A stretch of 64,000 bases of DNA, from the NCBI RefSeq assembly GCF_902459745.1, contig NZ_CABPSJ010000005.1, forward strand, positions 248,001 to 312,000, read 5' to 3'. Position 1 is the first letter of the stretch. Every line of letters begins with the position of its first letter. The notes under the pieces are model-generated. The model was not told the origin of the DNA and did no database searches. It saw nothing but the letters and a program-made list of their open reading frames with translations. Of this stretch, positions 62,130 through 64,000 are shown in pieces. The position numbers and the translations under genes are program-made. The stretch comes from Pandoraea communis. Its GTDB lineage: Bacteria > Pseudomonadota > Gammaproteobacteria > Burkholderiales > Burkholderiaceae.

Positions 62130-63053
62130 TCAGAGCAATTCGATTTCCGGTAGCGTGAGCAGGCTCGTCTCGCGCATGAGCGAGACGAATTCGCCGATAT
62201 AGGGACGCGCCGTGATCGCCGGCAATGTCGCCGCCCAGAGTTCGGCGGTGAGACCCTGCGGCGTGATCGGGCGCGCGCTCACATAGCGTCGCTCGAGATA
62301 CCCCGTGACGGCCCACAGCGGCAGGGCAGCCAGCCCGCGGCGGCTGGCGACCAGTTGCAGAATCGCCACCGTCAACTCGGTGGTGCGGCGCGTCGGTTCG
62401 ATCCCGGCGGGGCGCAGCACCTGACGCACGATATCGAGCATGTCGTCGGGCACGGGATAGGTGATGAGCGTTTCGTCACGGAAGTCCTCGGCGTCGAGAT
62501 AAGGCTTGCCGGCGAGCGGATGATCGTTGGCCATGAGCGCCATCATCTGGAAGCGGAACAGCGGATGGAAGTCGACCGCTTCGCCTTCCTCATGTTCGGA
62601 AATGATCGCCAGATCGGCACGGTCCTGATGCAATAGCCCGATGGGGTCGGCGTGAAAGCCCGACACGATATCGAGTTCGACTTCCGGCCAACGGATGCGA
62701 AAGGCGTCCATCGCCGGCATCAGCCAGTCGAAGCACGTGTGACATTCCACCGCGATGCGCAGCGTGCCCTGCGTGCCTTGCGCGAGCCGTGTGAGGTCGC
62801 GGCCGGCTTCGTCGACCGCCGGCACGACTTCCTCGGCTAACGCGAGCAAACGCTTGCCCGCAGGAGTGAAGACCAGCGGCGACGACTTGCGCACGAACAA
62901 CGGCAGGCCATAGAAATCTTCCAGCGCCTTGATCTGATGCGACAGAGCGGACTGCGTCAAATGCAGCCACAACGCCGCGCGCGAAACGCTGCCGGTGTCG
63001 CGCAGCGCGAGCAACGTTTGCAGATGGCGGAGTTCGATAGGCGTGCGTTGCAT
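62130..63053 (-). CDS. metR: LysR-family regulator MetR
   Basis: 307 residues. Opening TPIELRHLQTLLALRDTGSV-SRAALWLHLTQSALSHQIKALEDFYGLPLF is the MetR form of the LysR helix-turn-helix (short prologue, TQSALSHQIK). The effector domain binds homocysteine in E. coli MetR. It is divergent from metE, the standard arrangement. MetR activates metE and represses itself. Identity is supported by both sequence and position. Confidence 0.93.
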   Translation of the reverse strand: MQRTPIELRHLQTLLALRDTGSVSRAALWLHLTQSALSHQIKALEDFYGLPLFVRKSSPLVFTPAGKRLLALAEEVVPAVDEAGRDLTRLAQGTQGTLRIAVECHTCFDWLMPAMDAFRIRWPEVELDIVSGFHADPIGLLHQDRADLAIISEHEEGEAVDFHPLFRFQMMALMANDHPLAGKPYLDAEDFRDETLITYPVPDDMLDIVRQVLRPAGIEPTRRTTELTVAILQLVASRRGLAALPLWAVTGYLERRYVSARPITPQGLTAELWAATLPAITARPYIGEFVSLMRETSLLTLPEIELL

Positions 63054-63188
63054 GAATAAAATTAATAATAATTAGCAAAAACTTTCGTTTGAATAATACA
63101 CGTGTGGCCGGGATACTGCCAGCCTGGGCGGACATTGTCCGCAGACACCGACTTTGCAGTTACGCAAGCTCCCGAAAGGACAACGCTC
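63054..63188. promoter_or_regulatory. Divergent metR-metE promoter region
   Basis: AT-rich first half. A MetR-like box TGAA-taaaa-TTAA (one mismatch from TGAA-N5-TTCA) begins at 63053, overlapping the metR start codon. AAAGGA precedes metE. No cobalamin riboswitch is visible in this short leader. Confidence 0.45.
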
Positions 63189-64000
63189 ATGGCTCAGGCC
63201 CACGTACTCGGATTGCCGCGCATTGGCGCGCAACGTGAACTCAAATTCGCCGTCGAGGCCTTCTGGCGCGGCGAAATGAGCGAGCCGGCATTACAGGACA
63301 CTGGCCAGCGCATTCGCGCGGCCAACCGCCTCGCGCAGCGCGAGGCAGGGCTCGACTGGATCACCGTCGGTGACTTCCATTGGTACGATCAAGTGCTTTC
63401 CACGCTGGCACTTGTGGGGGCGCTGCCGGAACGCTTCGGCGCGGCGCCCGCTGCACTCACGCTCGCGGACTACTTTGCCGCCGCGCGTGGCAATGCGCAG
63501 CAAGGCGCGATGGAAATGACGAAGTGGTTCGACACGAACTACCACTATCTCGTGCCGGAATACTCGCCGCAGACGCGCTTCGGCACGGGCACGCAATGGT
63601 TGTTCGAAGACGTTGCGGAAGCGCTGGCAGAGGGCGTGAAGGTCAAGCCTGTGTTGCTCGGGCCGCTCTCGCTGTTATATCTCGGCAAGGAGAAGGGCGG
63701 TCTCGCCGACCGTCTCTCGTTGCTGCCCGAACTGCTCGCCCAATATGAGCGCGTGCTGGCACGGCTGAGGGCGCAGGGCGTGACGTGGGTGCAGATCGAC
63801 GAACCGATTCTCGCGCTCGACCTGCCCGAGCGGTGGCGCGACGCCTTCACGCCTGTCTACCGGCGTCTCGCGCCCGTTGCACCGTCGGTGCTGCTGGCCA
63901 CGTACTTTGGCGACGTCAGCGAGCACGCGGCCCTGTTGGCGGCGTTGCCCGTGGCCGGGGTGCATGTCGACGGTGTGCGTGCGCCGCAGCAACTCGACGC
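63189..64000 (+). CDS. metE: 5-methyltetrahydropteroyltriglutamate-homocysteine methyltransferase MetE (3' end outside window)
   Basis: 270 codons are visible of a protein normally about 760 residues. The N-terminal text is diagnostic: [66 protein letters not shown] and DEPILALDL. This is the cobalamin-independent methionine synthase N-terminal barrel. It completes methionine synthesis by methylating homocysteine. Divergent from metR, which normally activates it. The zinc-binding C-terminal barrel lies beyond the window. Confidence 0.96.
   Translation, partial: MAQAHVLGLPRIGAQRELKFAVEAFWRGEMSEPALQDTGQRIRAANRLAQREAGLDWITVGDFHWYDQVLSTLALVGALPERFGAAPAALTLADYFAAARGNAQQGAMEMTKWFDTNYHYLVPEYSPQTRFGTGTQWLFEDVAEALAEGVKVKPVLLGPLSLLYLGKEKGGLADRLSLLPELLAQYERVLARLRAQGVTWVQIDEPILALDLPERWRDAFTPVYRRLAPVAPSVLLATYFGDVSEHAALLAALPVAGVHVDGVRAPQQLD

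Overview
The window is 64 kb of high-GC chromosomal DNA from a Burkholderiaceae member, most likely Pandoraea or a close relative. I infer this from the Burkholderia-type 427-aa aspartate carbamoyltransferase with an N-terminal helix-turn-helix, the Porin_4-type porin, the many LysR regulators, and a 3-hydroxyanthranilate meta-cleavage cluster. No sequence search was possible, so the genus is an inference.

Region 1 (1-13.6 kb) is ordinary accessory chromosome. It holds the end of an autotransporter, a porin, and a LysR gene divergent from a VOC protein / beta-hydroxyacid dehydrogenase / aldehyde dehydrogenase / DUF3100 membrane protein group. Small exported EF-hand and lipoprotein genes, TetR and LysR regulators and an orphan helix-turn-helix protein follow. 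Region 2 (13.8-24.0 kb, minus strand) is a catabolic cluster: an SRPBCC protein, 2-aminomuconate semialdehyde dehydrogenase, 2-aminomuconate deaminase, ACMS decarboxylase, 3-hydroxyanthranilate 3,4-dioxygenase, a kynurenine-formamidase-like hydrolase and a complete Liv-type ABC importer. Together they would import and ring-cleave an aromatic amino acid metabolite. Region 3 (24.2-30.3 kb) is a LacI regulator with two abutting palindromic operators, followed by an ABC importer and a metallophosphoesterase, which suggests uptake and hydrolysis of an organophosphate or phosphodiester. Flavohemoprotein Hmp with two NsrR-like sites, and two paralogous ankyrin-like proteins of unknown function, come next.

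Region 4 (about 35.7-53.0 kb) looks like an old genomic island. It is AT-richer than its surroundings. It is bounded by insertion-sequence remnants on the left and by a decayed tyrosine integrase beside tRNA-Thr(CGT) on the right. It encodes a YfhO-like membrane glycosyltransferase, a polyprenyl-phosphate glycosyltransferase, a PAPS-dependent sulfotransferase, a flippase-like membrane protein, a methyltransferase, two sugar aminotransferases, a GMC oxidoreductase, CysD with a roughly 180-residue N-terminal extension, CysN-CysC and a TauE-type exporter. The set reads as a self-contained machine for making PAPS and building a sulfated amino-sugar surface glycan or lipid. One aminotransferase gene (wecE-like) is broken by a 9-G tract; 8 Gs would restore the frame, so it may be phase-variable.

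Region 5 (53.2-64 kb) is core-like: fbp, pyrB, a LysR gene, a small operon of unknown proteins, an aconitase-family enzyme with the swivel domain at the N-terminus, an MFS transporter, a methyltransferase, and metR divergent from metE, which runs off the end. No CRISPR array, rRNA or complete insertion sequence was seen.
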